Of a DNA stretch of 64,000 nt, positions 1 to 11,871 are shown one piece after another; positions within the stretch are counted from its first letter, which is position 1; every line of letters begins with the position of its first letter. Under the pieces are notes generated by a model. It made no database searches, was not told the DNA's origin, and worked only from the letters and a program-made list of their open reading frames with translations. The translations under genes and the position numbers were made by a program. Source of the DNA: Entomortierella parvispora (lineage: Eukaryota > Mortierellomycota > Mortierellomycetes > Mortierellales > Mortierellaceae); the NCBI GenBank assembly GCA_963573315.1, contig OY752149.1, forward strand, positions 496,001 through 560,000. The letters are read 5' to 3'.

Positions 1-1013
1 TTGGTGTTTGAATAAGCATCCAAGGAATGCTTAGAGCACCAACAGACTGAGTGGAAAGAGTCAAGGTCAGTTCATGTTGCAAAAAAAAATACATAAAAGG
101 TAAAAGAGGCTGTTTTTCTCACCTTCCGAAGGTAAGTCTCGATAAGTTGTGGGAGATATTGGATCAAGGCTAACAACACGTTCAAGAGACCCAATAGGCC
201 TGCCCAAAGGACCAAGGTCCAATGACTCGCCGACCCTTCCTGATCACCACGACCCAGAACAGCAAGAAGAATGGCCGTGATAGTTGCACAAACCAACAAA
301 TGACCAAGAATGATCTTGCCAAAGAGCAGCGTCAATGACCACTCGAATGATCGAGACGGAAGACAAATCAAATGAAGGTTATGGACAAAGGCATTCACTT
401 TCTTGTGAGGAGGGAAGTAAACGGTATACAGGATGAACCTACATAGTTCATTGGCGATAGCAAGTCAGTACTTCAGATCTGTGGACGGTATTTCTCGAGC
501 AGAGACATGACAACTTGACCGTACAGGAAATTGAACATGATGAATTGGACGCCAAGTTGACCGATCCCAAGTGTGTTCTCTAGGCAAAGCCCGGTACTCT
601 ATAGCATTGGTCAATCGCCGAATAGTATTCATTGTCATAGAGATAAATGGTGGTTGAAAGACCTCCTTACCACGAGTTTACAACATCGAACGACTCGCCA
701 TTGCAGGATCAACAGGTTCAGAAATGACGAAGATGAGGACAGGCACCCCAGCAACAAGAACCAGGGACTGAAGCCATCGCTGTTCTTTTTGCGAATGATG
801 CGATAAATCTATGGGGGCAGTGTTGACTCAGGTCAGATTATTTCCAGATCGATCCCTGTTTGTACCTGCGTCTGATAACTTGTGCTGCCCAGTCTTTACC
901 TGAGGCACATACGAGATCCACAAGCTGAAAAACACAATGATTGAAAGAACCAGCTCCCCGGTTTTCCGCCTCTGTGGGCACTCATAAGGTGCAACAGTAA
1001 GATAGTCTAACAT
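1..1013 (-). CDS. PQ-loop repeat membrane transporter (3' end beyond window)
   Basis: Five exons on the minus strand keep phase: 1013-900, 808-671, 598-525, 438-123 and 46-1, the last running off the left edge. Exon 1 ends with the first PQ motif (SYVPQ), and exon 2 continues IYRIIRKKNSDGFSPWFLLL, the usual first PQ-loop repeat. Exon 4 carries a second PQ motif (QYLPQLIETYLRK) and exon 5 begins SVGALSIPWMLIQTP, the typical continuation. PQ-loop proteins are seven-helix vacuolar or lysosomal transporters of the SWEET/cystinosin superfamily, often exporting basic amino acids. The substrate here cannot be told from sequence. Hydrophobic helices in exons 1 to 4 fit the fold. The ATG at 1013 starts MLDYLTVAPYECP directly before the first helix. 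It is transcribed divergently from the RNA polymerase III subunit gene. Confidence 0.85.
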
Positions 1014-1578
1014 GGTGCTGCGATGATTGCAGGAAGAGAGGAAGAGAATGCGAAGAGGGAATGAGGAAAAGAAACGTCGGTCTTTGCACCACATGGTTGA
1101 GGGACGTGGCTGCCCCTGAATAATCTCGCACAGTTTGGATGGTCAGATGAACATACGCCACCAAACGATTGTCGTTCTTTCTTCCGTTCGTTCTTCCTAT
1201 AGCCATGCGTATCCACAATAACAGGTGCCGTGCCGTCATGATGGACAAGGGCGGCGCCAGCCAGTGGTCGCACTGGAGCAGTGCCACAGCGCTGGCTTCT
1301 GGAGAGTCATTTGGGGAGCGGCGCCCGAGAGTTGCACTGAGCGCGTCGCCCTGCACCAAACGTGTGCAAAGGATACGTCTCATTTTGACAGTCATGAAAT
1401 CCGAATTTGTAAACAAGCCTCTTTCTTCTTTTTGACCATAGGGCAAGGCTCGCAGGGCAAGGCTCGCAGGGCAGGGTCATTGTCTCTTTTCATTCTTCAT
1501 TCGTGCTCCTTCACTTTTCTCCTTAGCGGCGACTCAGGGAGCAGACTACAACGACTGCCAGAAACATACATATACACA
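1014..1578. promoter_or_regulatory. Divergent intergenic region (PQ-loop / RPC4)
   Basis: 565 bp separates the two divergently transcribed start codons, so it should hold both promoters. A short direct repeat of about 15 bp (GGCAAGGCTCGCAGG type) occurs about 2.5 times at 1442-1476. I see no TATA box. The ORFs here are not coding-like. Confidence 0.5.
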
Positions 1579-3554
1579 ATGTCTGACGAAGCAGGCTCGA
1601 GCAGCAACGGCAGCAGCAGCAACCGCGCCCCTCCTGCCGCAAGCAGCATCGGCTCTCTTCATACCCACACCACCCCTGCTGGTCGACTGCCCTCTCTTCG
1701 AGGAGGACGTGGTGGTGCAACAGCTTCTACCCGCGGTGGTGCCACAAAGGTACTGCAGGTTTAAAGAAAGGGCTCGAATGGATTGTTGCCATGGACAGGA
1801 GGCTGCTCCTTGACCCAATTGAATGAATGAAACCTGAATCGAGTTGACTAACATAGCTCTCTCTCGACGTTACTTTCAGCTCAAGTTCGCCCCAACCGTC
1901 CCAACAAAGCGTAACAAGAAGGATGCGTAAGTGCTCAGCTCGTTGAATGAAGCTGTCATAAAGAACCACTAATTGGGGACTCGGGGCTAACCTCGTCTTT
2001 CGTTATATCTTTGTAGCTCACTCTCATTGTTGGAAGAAGCAAAGGCGTCGAGTTCAGATACTGGAGCGGTACTATAAACTTGCACGAACTACATCATGGA
2101 GGGACGGGAAGAAGAAAAATGAAGGCGTAGTGGCAGTCTGACTCATATCTGTTTTGCTTTGTGAAATCACTAGTTCCGTGGACGTGGCGAGAGAGGCAGA
2201 GGGGGACGTGGTCGCGGCAGAGGAGGTCGTTTTGAAGATGCCGTCGCCACCGCTTCTGGACCCTTCTCACTAGGACCTGCAGCTGCCGGTAAGAACCACA
2301 GATGAAGACTTGACTTTTTCCGTTCGATTGGGATACTTCCACAAAAAAAAACGAGACCTCATCGTCTTTCTCCTTTTTATCTAATAGCACGATCCAGAGC
2401 GATTGCCGTGGGTGGCGGAGCCAGTGGAGCTCATTCGAGCTATACAGGAGTTCAGGCCTTGAAGGTCGAGTTAGGCGAGGGCATGTCGGGCGAGGATCGG
2501 GATTTCTATGGAGATGCTGCTGTGGATCTGAAGTTTGGCTCTGTCGCCACAGATGCCTCTGTGCCTACAGGCTTGTCTAGTGTTGACAGCAAGGACAGCA
2601 AAATGAAAGAGCAGGAAATGGAGAAAAGGATCAAAAAGGATGAGATCAGGACCTTTGAAGGAACAGAGGAAGACGGAGCAGGTGAGTTAAGCAAGCAGTC
2701 TTGATCTGTCCAACGACAACAAATGCCCTATCGAGTTAATGACTAATGAACCTGTCAATGAACGCAGAGGAGGAAGATGAAGATGTCAAGGTTAAAATGG
2801 AGGGACCAGCTGGAGATCTTTTGCCTTCTGTAAGTGATCGTTCGCTTATTCAAAAATAACAAGAGTGTTGGAACTCACAATCAGGGCTCCACAAAGACAC
2901 TGCTTCTAACCGAACCTGCACTTTACAATTACAATCTAGTGGGTGGAAGATCAAATGTACTTTTTCCAGTTCCCCAGTGTCATGCCAGCATTCAAACCAA
3001 GGCCTGTGACTTCTGTTCCCATGTCTTCAGTCTCTTCTTCATCAGCATCATCCCCAGGAGCATCGACAACCAGCGGGGACACTGACGACAGTCTCATGGA
3101 AGTAAAACCAGAGCCCATGGACATGGACAAACCCATCTTGATCCCCGATAACGATCTCTTGTCTGTTAAGGCAGAGCCCCAGGATATTCGTTTGGGAGCA
3201 GGACTATCCGGAGCAGGCGCTTCCTCTGTACCTGACGGCCAACGTGCTCGCTCAAAGGCAGTTCTCGGTGGAGGAGCCAAACAGACAGAAAAGAACGATG
3301 TGGAAGAGAGTCACTTGCTGCAGGAGGGCAAGATTGGACGGTTACTGATTTATAAGTCTGGAAAGGTCAAGATGAAGGTTGGCGATATCGTGATGGATGT
3401 CTCCTCTGGCTCCGAGTGCTCGTTCTTGCAGGATGTGGTAGTGGTGGATGCCAACAACAAGCAGGCGTTTGTGATGGGTTCGGTTCAAAAGCGTATGGTC
3501 TGCGTCCCTAACCTCACCCAGCTCCTGAGCGGGTTGGAAGCGTCTGATGTGTGA
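1579..3554 (+). CDS. RPC53: RNA polymerase III subunit RPC4 (Rpc53 / POLR3D)
   Basis: Seven exons: 1579-1749, 1880-1926, 2017-2068, 2174-2288, 2388-2681, 2768-2829 and 2940-3554, joined in phase to give 451 residues. The N-terminal part is disordered, Ser/Ala/Gly-rich and then RG-rich (exon 4). It contains the conserved basic LKFAPTVPTKR stretch spanning the first splice. The C-terminal RNA_pol_Rpc4 domain is clear: DQMYFFQFPSVMP, then LLQEGKIGRLLIYKSGKVKM, and a terminal block ending VCVPNLTQLLSGL. In yeasts Rpc53 pairs with Rpc37 as a TFIIF-like subcomplex of Pol III acting in initiation, termination and reinitiation in the nucleus. Length and domain order fit the family, and acidic KPEPMD/VKAEP stretches in the linker resemble phospho- or SUMO-regulated regions. 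The start is the first ATG in the frame that leads into the conserved basic motif. Confidence 0.92.
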
Positions 3555-3749
3555 TAGTCTGAAATGAGAGGTTCGTTTGTTCGTCAGAAGGACAGAGGAC
3601 CAAAGGATGGAGCATCCATGGACAAAATTAGCCATTAAAAATGTCAAAAGAAGGATAATGTAATTTTTGGATTTAACTTGTTGACATGAAGTTTGCAGCA
3701 CCTTTCTGTGATTTTTGCTATACTGATCTATGTCGAACTTTTTCCTTTC

Positions 3750-4223
3750 TCAAAAGACGCCCCGCTTGTCACCGAATCTCAGTCCAAAGTTGATGAGAAT
3801 AGCGGCCACGATAAAGACGCAAAGGACTGTGGGGCCAAAACGATCATCATAAGGGCCAGGCAATCTCTTTCGGATCCTGTCTGCTCTCCAATGAAAGGTC
3901 ATCAACGCATAGATCATGACGACGACGGCGACGAAAGTAAAGACGCCTGCAGAGATACGACCAATCCTATCACCAAAGTTCAACAGACCGATGGCGAGGG
4001 AGCCCAAGAGAACAGTAAAATTGAGCCAGGAGAGAAACGTACGTTCGTTTGCAAAGAAGACCTTGGGTTCGACACGAATAGGGAGCGCAATCCGTTTTCC
4101 GGGCGTCGCCTGGAGTAAAGGCTGAGTGGACGAAGGTGAGGGCATCATGGCACTGTGGATGTGATGGCCGGCTCCACCAGAGCCAACGCCTGCGGCAGAA
4201 GATCCTGATCCTGGTGCGGACAT
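3750..4223 (-). CDS. VTC1: Vacuolar transporter chaperone subunit Vtc1
   Basis: Single exon of 157 residues. A Pro/Ser/Gly-rich N-terminus is followed by a DUF202 domain with three transmembrane helices: [39 protein letters not shown] and [19 protein letters not shown]. The motif [13 protein letters not shown] before helix 1 and GPYDDRFGP before helix 3 are characteristic of Vtc1 (Nrf1 in fission yeast). Vtc1 is the small membrane subunit of the VTC complex, which makes polyphosphate from ATP and moves it into the vacuole. The helices carry conserved basic residues lining the polyphosphate channel. Vtc1 lacks the SPX and catalytic domains of Vtc2 to Vtc4, as expected. The ATG at 4223 gives the usual length. 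The 3' end converges on the RPC4 gene with about 195 bp between stops. Confidence 0.93.
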   Translation of the reverse strand: MSAPGSGSSAAGVGSGGAGHHIHSAMMPSPSSTQPLLQATPGKRIALPIRVEPKVFFANERTFLSWLNFTVLLGSLAIGLLNFGDRIGRISAGVFTFVAVVVMIYALMTFHWRADRIRKRLPGPYDDRFGPTVLCVFIVAAILINFGLRFGDKRGVF

Positions 4224-4999
4224 TATATGAGCGCGAGGGGTTTTTTTTGTTGCTGTGTGGTTGTTGTTGCTCCTTGTTTGCTGTGTTTCCTCCTTGTTTT
4301 GCTGTGTTTCCTCCTTGTTTTGCTGTGTTTTTTTCCTTGATGGTATGCGTAAAATGGGAGTCCTAGCGACTTTGTGGTAGAAGAAATATATAACGCGTCA
4401 GTTGTGGGAGTCTACTTGCATGTGCACCTGATGCCAGGTTGAATGTGTAGAGTCCAGATGCTGCTCATTGTTTGTCCCTTCGGCAGAGTGTTATCATCCA
4501 GGCAAAAGACTTTGTTTTCATTCGAAAAAGGGCTCATTCCCTGGTAAAGCATGGTTTCCGCTGCCCGTCAATGAAATTCACACAATGGTTAAACCATTTG
4601 CGTTAATTCGATTCCTGCATGCCGCTCCTCATGTTCATTGCCGCCCAAATGTAAAAGGTAGAAGAGGTTTTTCAGTCTACTTACGTCGAAATGGCGAAAT
4701 TGAGTGCGGTTGGTTGGTTTGTGGTGAGTGAGTAGCAATGCTGAACTCATCGGCATCCCGTCAGAAAAAAAAAAAAATGAACTGCTTCGTGACTGGCGCC
4801 TGATCTGCACCCCAGCATCATTATTTGGAATCAGTTCTATGTACAGTTCTGGTTGTTTTACATAGATCTACAAAGTGGGATGTGTATGAAAAGTAGGTGG
4901 ATAATATTAAAAGTACAAAAAGACGTCAAAACGTGATCCCCGACACGCTCGCCTTTTGAAGAAGGAAGACTCGCAACTTTTTCAATGGTCAATTGATAT
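4224..4999. other. Intergenic region with a short T/G-rich repeat
   Basis: About 780 bp between the Vtc1 start and the end of the glycosyltransferase-like gene, both on the minus strand. It should contain the Vtc1 promoter. Near 4269-4330 a roughly 21 bp unit (TTTGCTGTGTTTCCTCCTTG type) is repeated about three times. No coding signal seen. Confidence 0.5.
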
Positions 5000-7850
5000 T
5001 TAAGCAGTGTGGACAGAAGGCCATCCGTTCTGGACAAGGGACAAGAGAGAAAAAGAAGTCAGCCAAAGTTGTCTGTTTCCCCAGAGTTTGTCACAAAGTG
5101 TTTAGCACTTACAAAAGGATGTCGCCAACCGCACTGGAATTGATTTGCATGGTACCCCTCACCACTGGTTGAAGAGTTGTAGCCAAGATGCCCTTGGAGC
5201 AAGGTTTTGCTCACCACGAGTGTGCCCTCACAGCTTGTGCAATAGTCATGCTTGCCCAGGATGCAATTCTGGAGACTGATGTCGGGTGGTGTCGCCCTCT
5301 CACCGCGATCCTCTGCATGCATGTCACTTTCAAGGATAAAAGATGCAGTCAACGCCACAGATCGCTTGAAGATGAGTCCACTGCCCCCAGTCGCCACAAA
5401 GACACCACAGTGTTCAGGCACAGTCTGATGGGCCAGGTAGATCGTATTCAGCATTTCCTGCCAACCGCCGGCACAGAATGGGAAATCGTCCTCCATGATG
5501 CCCAAATAGACAGTATCTTCCACAGAGCCGACCTTGCGGATGGCGCTAATTAGGTGCTTGCGTTGATTCTTTTTAAATCCCTCCTGTCGCATCCACTTGA
5601 CGTGTTTCCTCGCTTTAGGAATCGTCTGGAAGTATTCCTTTGCTTCGTCAAAAGCCGCAAAGTCGCTGAAGTGCGTGTAGACCACAATCTGGATGCGGGA
5701 GTACAATGGGTCGGCAACCTCATCTGGAAAGCTTGCCAAGTAGGACTGGAGTGTCTGTTTGATGTATGCCACATTGTTCCGCCTGGGTGCAGTCATGATG
5801 ACAAGGGTGAGCAAAAAGGGCGTGGTGGGCTCGATAGACGTGTTCAAGAGATCGTTCGATACATCAGGTCGGTAAGTGTGGATTTGGTTGCATCCAACCA
5901 GCACCAAAGCAAGCAGTGAGATCAAAGGCAAGACATACGAGACAGTCTTCCAGAGGGTCACTGTAAGTCTCTTTTCCCGAGATGCACCAGAGATTCCAAT
6001 TGAACCAGATTCGTGAAAGAACCCCTGTGCAGATTCAGAAGAATGGCGCACAACCTCCCTCGTCATAGCCTGGTGACAGTAGTCCTCATCATTGTCGTCC
6101 ATAAGCCCTGTGCTCTCCCAAAACAGTTTCTCCACAGTCGATGCCTTAACTTTGCCGCCCCAGCGTCCCATTCTCCGTTGGTATGAGACTACAAGCGCAA
6201 CCATGAATCCACCCAAAAGACCGCTGATAGCCCACCATACGATCGTCTTTGGGATGACGTTGAACAGACAGAGTATTGTCTGGAGGTAGATCCGACGGAT
6301 TGCAAAACGCGACGGTGCGTTGGAGCCGTGGTCTGCTGTTGACGCAGACATCGTCTCTGGGAACAGCGCCTGCACAACCAGCAAAGCAAAGAGAAAAGGC
6401 GAGAGTCCTATTATCGGCAAGTTATAAAATGAAGAGTTAGCGATGAAGTTTCTTTGCAATGGTTGTTCTCTTTGCTTGTTCAGATCGCCAATGGGTGACA
6501 ACAACAACAGAGAAGCTGTGCCCACTTTGCCCACTTTGCTCTCTGCACCCTGTTTTGTTAGCTGGAAAAGGCAATTTGATGGCTGCAAAAGCTGACAATA
6601 ACGTTTTTTTAGTCTGTGCTGCCAACGGGTGCCGTCATGGACTGAAAGCATCATGCAAAATACACCCCTCTGGCATAAATAGCATGCTGTCAACACTTCC
6701 GTGGTGAGTATGCTGGGCCATGACGCGCTAATGCCCTCATTCATTCCATTCCGCACCACCATGCGTCGCTCGTGTCTGGGCCAACAGAATGCCACTGGAG
6801 TCGCACAATGCTCCTTTTTGGGTTCATTCTGCAGGTGAATTGTCCGAATGCGTGTGCTGATGCGGTCCGTTCATGTTGGCATCTTATCAACAAATGTCAA
6901 ACTCGCCCAAGATGTCGGTGCAATTGAGCATGTCCTGATCCTGATGAAACTCACCCTGCACTGCACATTGAAGAGCCAGTCCTTTTGCTGTATAGCGATC
7001 GTGTCCCCTCTTGTGCTCATTCGCGCCCCCTTTGCAACTGCTCATTCACCACCTTAAACTTTCAGAGGCAAAAAAATGTAATAAAAAGAAGCTTACCCAG
7101 GTTACACTCCAGCATCGAGTCACTGAAGAAGAGCATCGGTACTTGCCACCCAAAGGCTCTTGAAAAGTTGATGCCCAACAGTTGACGAATCGTTAGCACG
7201 AGTGCAAAGATTGTGAGCAGCACTGTCCGAAAAACTTTGGCTCCATTGCCATTGAAAACGCTTGTCAGTCGCTCTTCAAAGAGAGATAGAGAGATCAGGT
7301 TGGACGCTCCCAAAAGAACAGACGTGCCCAAGGTTTGATGTGCGCCTTCCAATAACGTCGGGGTCAAGGGGACCACAAACGGGGATGCCAGCATGGCTGC
7401 AATCCGCCCCGTGTAAAAAACATGTGAAGGTGCAGAGCAGTGGTCCGGAAATGTGCCCCAGATCGAGGAAAGTGTCAAAAGAACTGTCAGCATCAGGACG
7501 ATCCTTGTTGCAGGTTGGAGAAGGAGAAGCGAGACGAGGGATTGGACAGGAGAGGCGTTGCAGGCGGCAAAGTCTGGTGAGGGCACTCCAGAGCCAATGG
7601 AGACGACAGCAGAGTTGTGGAGGGAGGTTGATATTGATGAAGGAGGGGATCCATATCCTTTTTGATGTTGAAGCGGAGAGGTGGGAGAGTCTGGTGGGGT
7701 AGGAACAAACGGAGGAGCTGGAGAAGGTGCTCTGGAGGATGGCGAGGAAGCTATTGAGGAGGCGAAGGAGACGAAAGCCGTATTTGAATGTGGATTGAGG
7801 TGTTGCGGAGTGGGACTCCTTTGCAGGGTCAACTGTGACAACGTTGACAT
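5000..7850 (-). CDS. Multispanning membrane protein with lumenal glycosyltransferase-like domain
   Basis: Three exons in phase: 7850-7097, 6407-5113 and 5029-5000, giving 692 residues. After a disordered Ser/Pro-rich N-terminus of about 140 residues come several hydrophobic helices (roughly residues 160-400), then a further helix (TVSYVLPLISLLALVLVGC). A soluble C-terminal domain follows. It begins TLVIMTAPRRNNVAYIKQTL and has a DxD-like EDD (YLGIMEDDFPFC), GGSGLIFKRS and PPDISLQNCILG, all typical of GT-A-type Golgi transferases; it loosely recalls PGAP4/TMEM246 or MGAT4 proteins. Donor and acceptor substrates are unknown. The membrane part is reminiscent of rhomboid-like folds, but I see no GxSG/His dyad, so I do not assign it. 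The frame is open across the junction between the two halves. The first intron is long (689 bp), so two separate genes is the main alternative. Confidence 0.68.
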
Positions 7851-8547
7851 TGGAGAGAGAGAGGATGAAGGCCTGAAGACGTAAAGGAAGAGAGAGAGCG
7901 AGTGAGTGAGTGCGTGTGTGCGATCAGGCGAGAAGGATGAATGAGGAATGAAGGAATGAAGGAGTGAAGGAATGACGAGAGGAGGGAGATCAAAAAGAAA
8001 GGCACGGGCTGCTGCAGCTGCAGCTGCAGCCTGCAACATTCCCTTCGCAGTATTTCGGTGTCCGCTGCCAGTGTGTTTGCTCCCTCACTTCCTCACTCCC
8101 TCACTCCCTGCACTAGCCACAGATGCAGTGGGTGCGCACAGCACAACGGGCGGCCGCTACTCTTTTCCCACTGACGCTGTTGTTAACTCTTGTCCTTCCC
8201 TGTTGCAGTGCTCACACCAGATCAGATCACCCCTGCCTCCACTGGAGGAGGATGTCTTGCTGGAGAGAACAAGGAGGGAGGAGGAAGAGAAGAGTGGGCG
8301 GAACTCCAAAATAGGGCACAGCCCCGCCAGCGCACAGCCACTCAGCCACCAACCCAAGACTTCGGCCGGGCGAAATGCGATCGGAGTGCGGTGGGTGCGA
8401 GAGTGTGCGTGTGCGATGTTACGTGGACCTGTCCTTCCGCTTGCTCTCTCTTGCCCTCTTGTCTCTTCGTCTCTTTCCCCCTCCTTCCTTTTTCTCCTTC
8501 CACATCATCCACGTACCTATTCCTCACAAACACACACATCCTTGTCA
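7851..8547. promoter_or_regulatory. Divergent intergenic region (GT-like / PPPDE)
   Basis: 697 bp separates two divergent start codons. It contains GAATGAAGGAATGAAGG-type short repeats near 7937-7977, a CTGCAG-rich stretch near 8011-8030, and pyrimidine-rich sequence just upstream of the PPPDE start. Overlapping ORFs here are low-complexity and not supported. Confidence 0.45.
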
Positions 8548-10677
8548 ATGTCCGAAAGAGTCACTCTCTTTGTCTACGACCTGTCGCAGGGCATGGCCCG
8601 CACAATGTCGATGGGTCTCATGGGTCGTCAAATCGGTACGTTGCGTTCCATTCGCCTCGACAAGGATCCCTCCAGCATACAAGAAAACTAATGTCATGCA
8701 CCTTATAGATGCCATCTACCACACCTCTGTTGTTGTCTTTGGCCGCGAGTTTTTCTATGGCCAGGGCATCATGAGCTCCATCCCAGGAACCACCCAGCAC
8801 GGAACCCCTATCGAGCGCGTCAACATGGGCGAAACAGAGATTCCACAGGAGGTCTTTATGGAGTTTATGGACAACATGCGAGAGACATACACTGCAGAAT
8901 CATATCATCTACTGGATAACAACTGTAATAACTTCTCGAACGAAGTCTGCCAGTTCTTGGTCGGACAGCCCATCCCTGCCCACATCACTTCCTTGCCAGC
9001 TGATTTTCTGAACACACCTTTTGGACAGACAATGCGGCCAATGATCGAAGGCATGTTTGGACCCAGTCGTCATACACCAAGTCCTCTCCCATCATCAGGA
9101 GCATCTTCATTGGCATCGGCCACAACCTCCTCCCTCTCGTCTCTCTCTCTCAACCCCTCGTCGTCTGGAACAGTTTCCTTCATGACGGATCTTGGGCAAC
9201 TGAACAGTGCGATCCAGAACAATCCAGCGACTGTTGTCTACTTCACATCCGCGACATGCCCTCCTTGCAGAGTCATTGCGCCCATCTATGACGAACTCGT
9301 GCTGTCCAAAGGAAAGCAAATCTTTGGCGTAAAAGTCGACATCGGAATGGCCCAGGCGATCGGTCGCGCCTATGAGGTTCGATCCACACCAACGTTCATG
9401 TTCTTTCTCAAGGGAAAGAAGTTTTCTCAGTTTTCAGGAGCCAACCAAGCTGAACTCCGGAGTAGCATTGACCTGTTAATCTACAGTGCTCATCCAGGTA
9501 AGATCGCTCTCCTGTGTTATCGCGCATTGATGACATGCGGAATTCGTCTCATTTCAGTCCGGGCAATTGCTTACAACGATTTCCTGCCTTTTTTTCTTTT
9601 TCATTAGCTCACCCACACGCTCTGATGTCTCTTAACTATTACAAAGCCCTTTCAGGTGTTCCTATTATTTTTTCATCTGTCAGCTCTTTGGATGCAGTGT
9701 TCGCAAAACTGAAGTCCTTCCTTCCTTCAGAAGGTGGATTGTCTCCCCCAGAAGTAAAGCAGCTGGATAAGATTCAGTCTTGGCTCCACAAACGAGAAGA
9801 AGCCAAGACTACTTCAGGAACAGAACCTACCATGGGCGAATTGGGGGCAACTTGGAAACCCCTTCTAGGTGCGGATCAAACTGGACAATATCTGGTCTGG
9901 TGTTCATCACTTCACCCATTGTTGAACCTGCAGGACTAACCATTGTTTTTATAACCCATCTATCTAGGCAAGCTGATTACATTGTTGCCATATGAAAACC
10001 AGTTTCCATTGTGGGACATCATTCGAATGTTGGTATTGCATCCTCGAGTCGCCGAGGTCTATGCCAAGGACGGAAACCTGACTCTGGTCAACATATTCAA
10101 GAATGTGGGAGCAAAAGGGGATGAGGGATCCAAGCCGGTAGCCCTGATGACTCTTCGTGTGGCCTGCAATGGATTTGGGACGCCTCTGTTGGGAACTTAC
10201 ATTCTCTCGACCGCAGCTCGCGAGGCCACTAAGCAGTTGTTGGTTTCAACGCTTTTGTCAACTGTGCCTCAGCAACGTCAGACAGCCGCATCCCTTGCCT
10301 TTAACATTGGCGTCAAAATTGCAGAGTCGAGGAGTCAAGTCCTGAATATTGTCACACCTTCGGTTTCAGGCGGACCACTAGAGGATCTGGAGGAGGACTG
10401 GTCTATGGAGTGTCTGAGCGCCATTGCGACAGCAATTGAAAAGGAGGAGACGGAGGAGATTCTTCATCGGCTGTTGGGATCAGTGGCGAATTTTATCTTT
10501 ATGGAAGAGTCCTTTTCAGGGGCGGTGCTTATGAACATTCTGGGTCTGCCCGAGACTTTGGACAAGAAGATCCAGGACAAGATTGTGACAAGCGCAAACA
10601 TAGTAAGATTGTGCCGTGAGGTCAAAGAGATGATCAGCTCTGCGGTCGCAGAGCAAGCGCGGCGTCAGGGCGATTAA
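8548..10677 (+). CDS. PPPDE (DeSI-like) peptidase - thioredoxin - PUL domain protein
   Basis: Four exons (8548-8635, 8709-9497, 9608-9868, 9968-10677) encode 615 residues in three recognisable domains. Residues about 1-150 form a PPPDE domain like the deSUMOylating isopeptidase DeSI-1, with the catalytic His in AIYHTSVVV and the Cys in LLDNNCNNFSNE. Residues about 210-315 are a thioredoxin domain (VVYFTSATCPPCRVIAPIYD) with a CPPC active site in place of the usual CGPC. The C-terminal 270 residues are an armadillo-like PUL domain (FPLWDIIRMLVLHP ... NIGVKIAE), the module of PLAA/Doa1 that binds Cdc48. The architecture suggests a cytosolic Ub/SUMO-pathway enzyme acting with Cdc48, and is known from other fungi. 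The ATG at 8548 starts MSERVTLFVYDLSQGMA, the normal PPPDE N-terminus. Confidence 0.92.
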
Positions 10678-11347
10678 AACGACGTAGACTATTTATCATT
10701 TAAAATAATATAACTTGACCTCCGATCTTGATAATCATCTTGAAACTGTAGGTACCAAGAATGCCACACCCTCTGTACTGCAACATATTACTATTTACTC
10801 TCAACGCGGCGCGGCAATGTATTATATACGTTATAGATATATTATTAATATTTTGAACAAAATTACAGGTTTTTAAATTGAGAGAAAGAACGAAGAACAG
10901 ATTGTGCAAGCACGCCCACGCGTAGTCCGATTTACAATCGCTTACAATGCTTCAAGGCAGCAGCACAAGCAAGCTCCTAGAGCGCTAATGACCCCCAAAA
11001 AAACCAAAAAAAAAAAAAATCACGGCGTTAGATTTCAGAATTCTCATGTCTGTTGTGTGGTTCACGCCACCATGGTCTGGTGTTGTTTGTTCACTTCCTG
11101 GTCATCCTCCCAGTCATCTTGTTGCGCGCTCCCCATATCCCTTCCTTCCTTTGTCAGTAAAAACGAGTATGACATTCGTGGCGATTGTGGACAAAAGACC
11201 ACAGGGCTCAAATCGCTCATTATTTTTTTTTGCATTTTCCGATTTTCGCAACTTTGTGAGAGGCGACAGCCAAACATCCCACTCTCCACTCCTTCTTGTC
11301 TTTCTTTCATCTAATAAGGTTCTGTTGCAGTGCGTGATTCCAAAAAT
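10678..11347. other. Convergent 3' intergenic region, AT-rich
   Basis: About 670 bp between the stop of the PPPDE gene and the tentative stop of the next minus-strand gene. The first 200 bp is strongly AT-rich (ATATTATTAATATTTTG near 10839), suitable for 3' processing signals. No gene seen. Confidence 0.5.
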
Positions 11348-11871
11348 TTATCCCTGTCTGTTCAGGCTGCAACTCTTGCAGCCAAAACGAAAGGGGTGTT
11401 TTTTTTGTCACTTACCATCCAAAGCAAAGATCGTCGTTGTTATTTTGAGGAGCCGATGTCTGTTGGATAATGACGGTTTGGGGTTGTGGGGGGGCTAATT
11501 GGAAATGGTTAGAAACGAAGGTGATTAAAATTATAGGTCAGCTGGACTTTCACTCCTCCTAATTGGGAGGACGGCTGGGGACAATTATTTTTCCTCAAGG
11601 AACCCTGATTCAGGAACAGAGCAGGTTTCGCATGGCACGTGGAGGAGAGAAGGTAAAAGACCTTACCTTGCGGATAGTATGCCTGCTGTTGAGGAGGGTA
11701 AGCAGGTTGACCATAAGGTGATTGCTGAGGAGGGTAGGCAGTCTGACCATAAGTGGCTTGGGGATACTGAGGCTGTCCATAAGCAGGTTGGCCATAAGCG
11801 GGTTGACCGTACTCAGGCCCGGGGTATTGGGGGGGAGAGTTGGGGTAGTAGCCTTTGTCTTGGGTTGCCAT
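11348..11871 (-). CDS. Small Pro/Gln/Tyr-rich protein with YGQPAY repeats
   Basis: Starts at 11871 (MATQDKGYYPNSPPQYPG). Exon 1 (11871-11667) encodes repeats of YGQPAYGQP and YPPQQ type. Exon 2 (11494-11416), in phase, adds PQPQTVIIQQTSAPQNNNDD followed by LCFG. A tentative last exon (11366-11348) would end CLNRQG, but its acceptor is weak and the true C-terminus may differ. The whole would be about 100 residues. It resembles other short fungal PQY-rich proteins with a Cys-containing tail such as the one at 34060-34485. Function unknown; proteins of this type are often membrane-associated or involved in stress. No signal peptide is visible. Confidence 0.55.
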
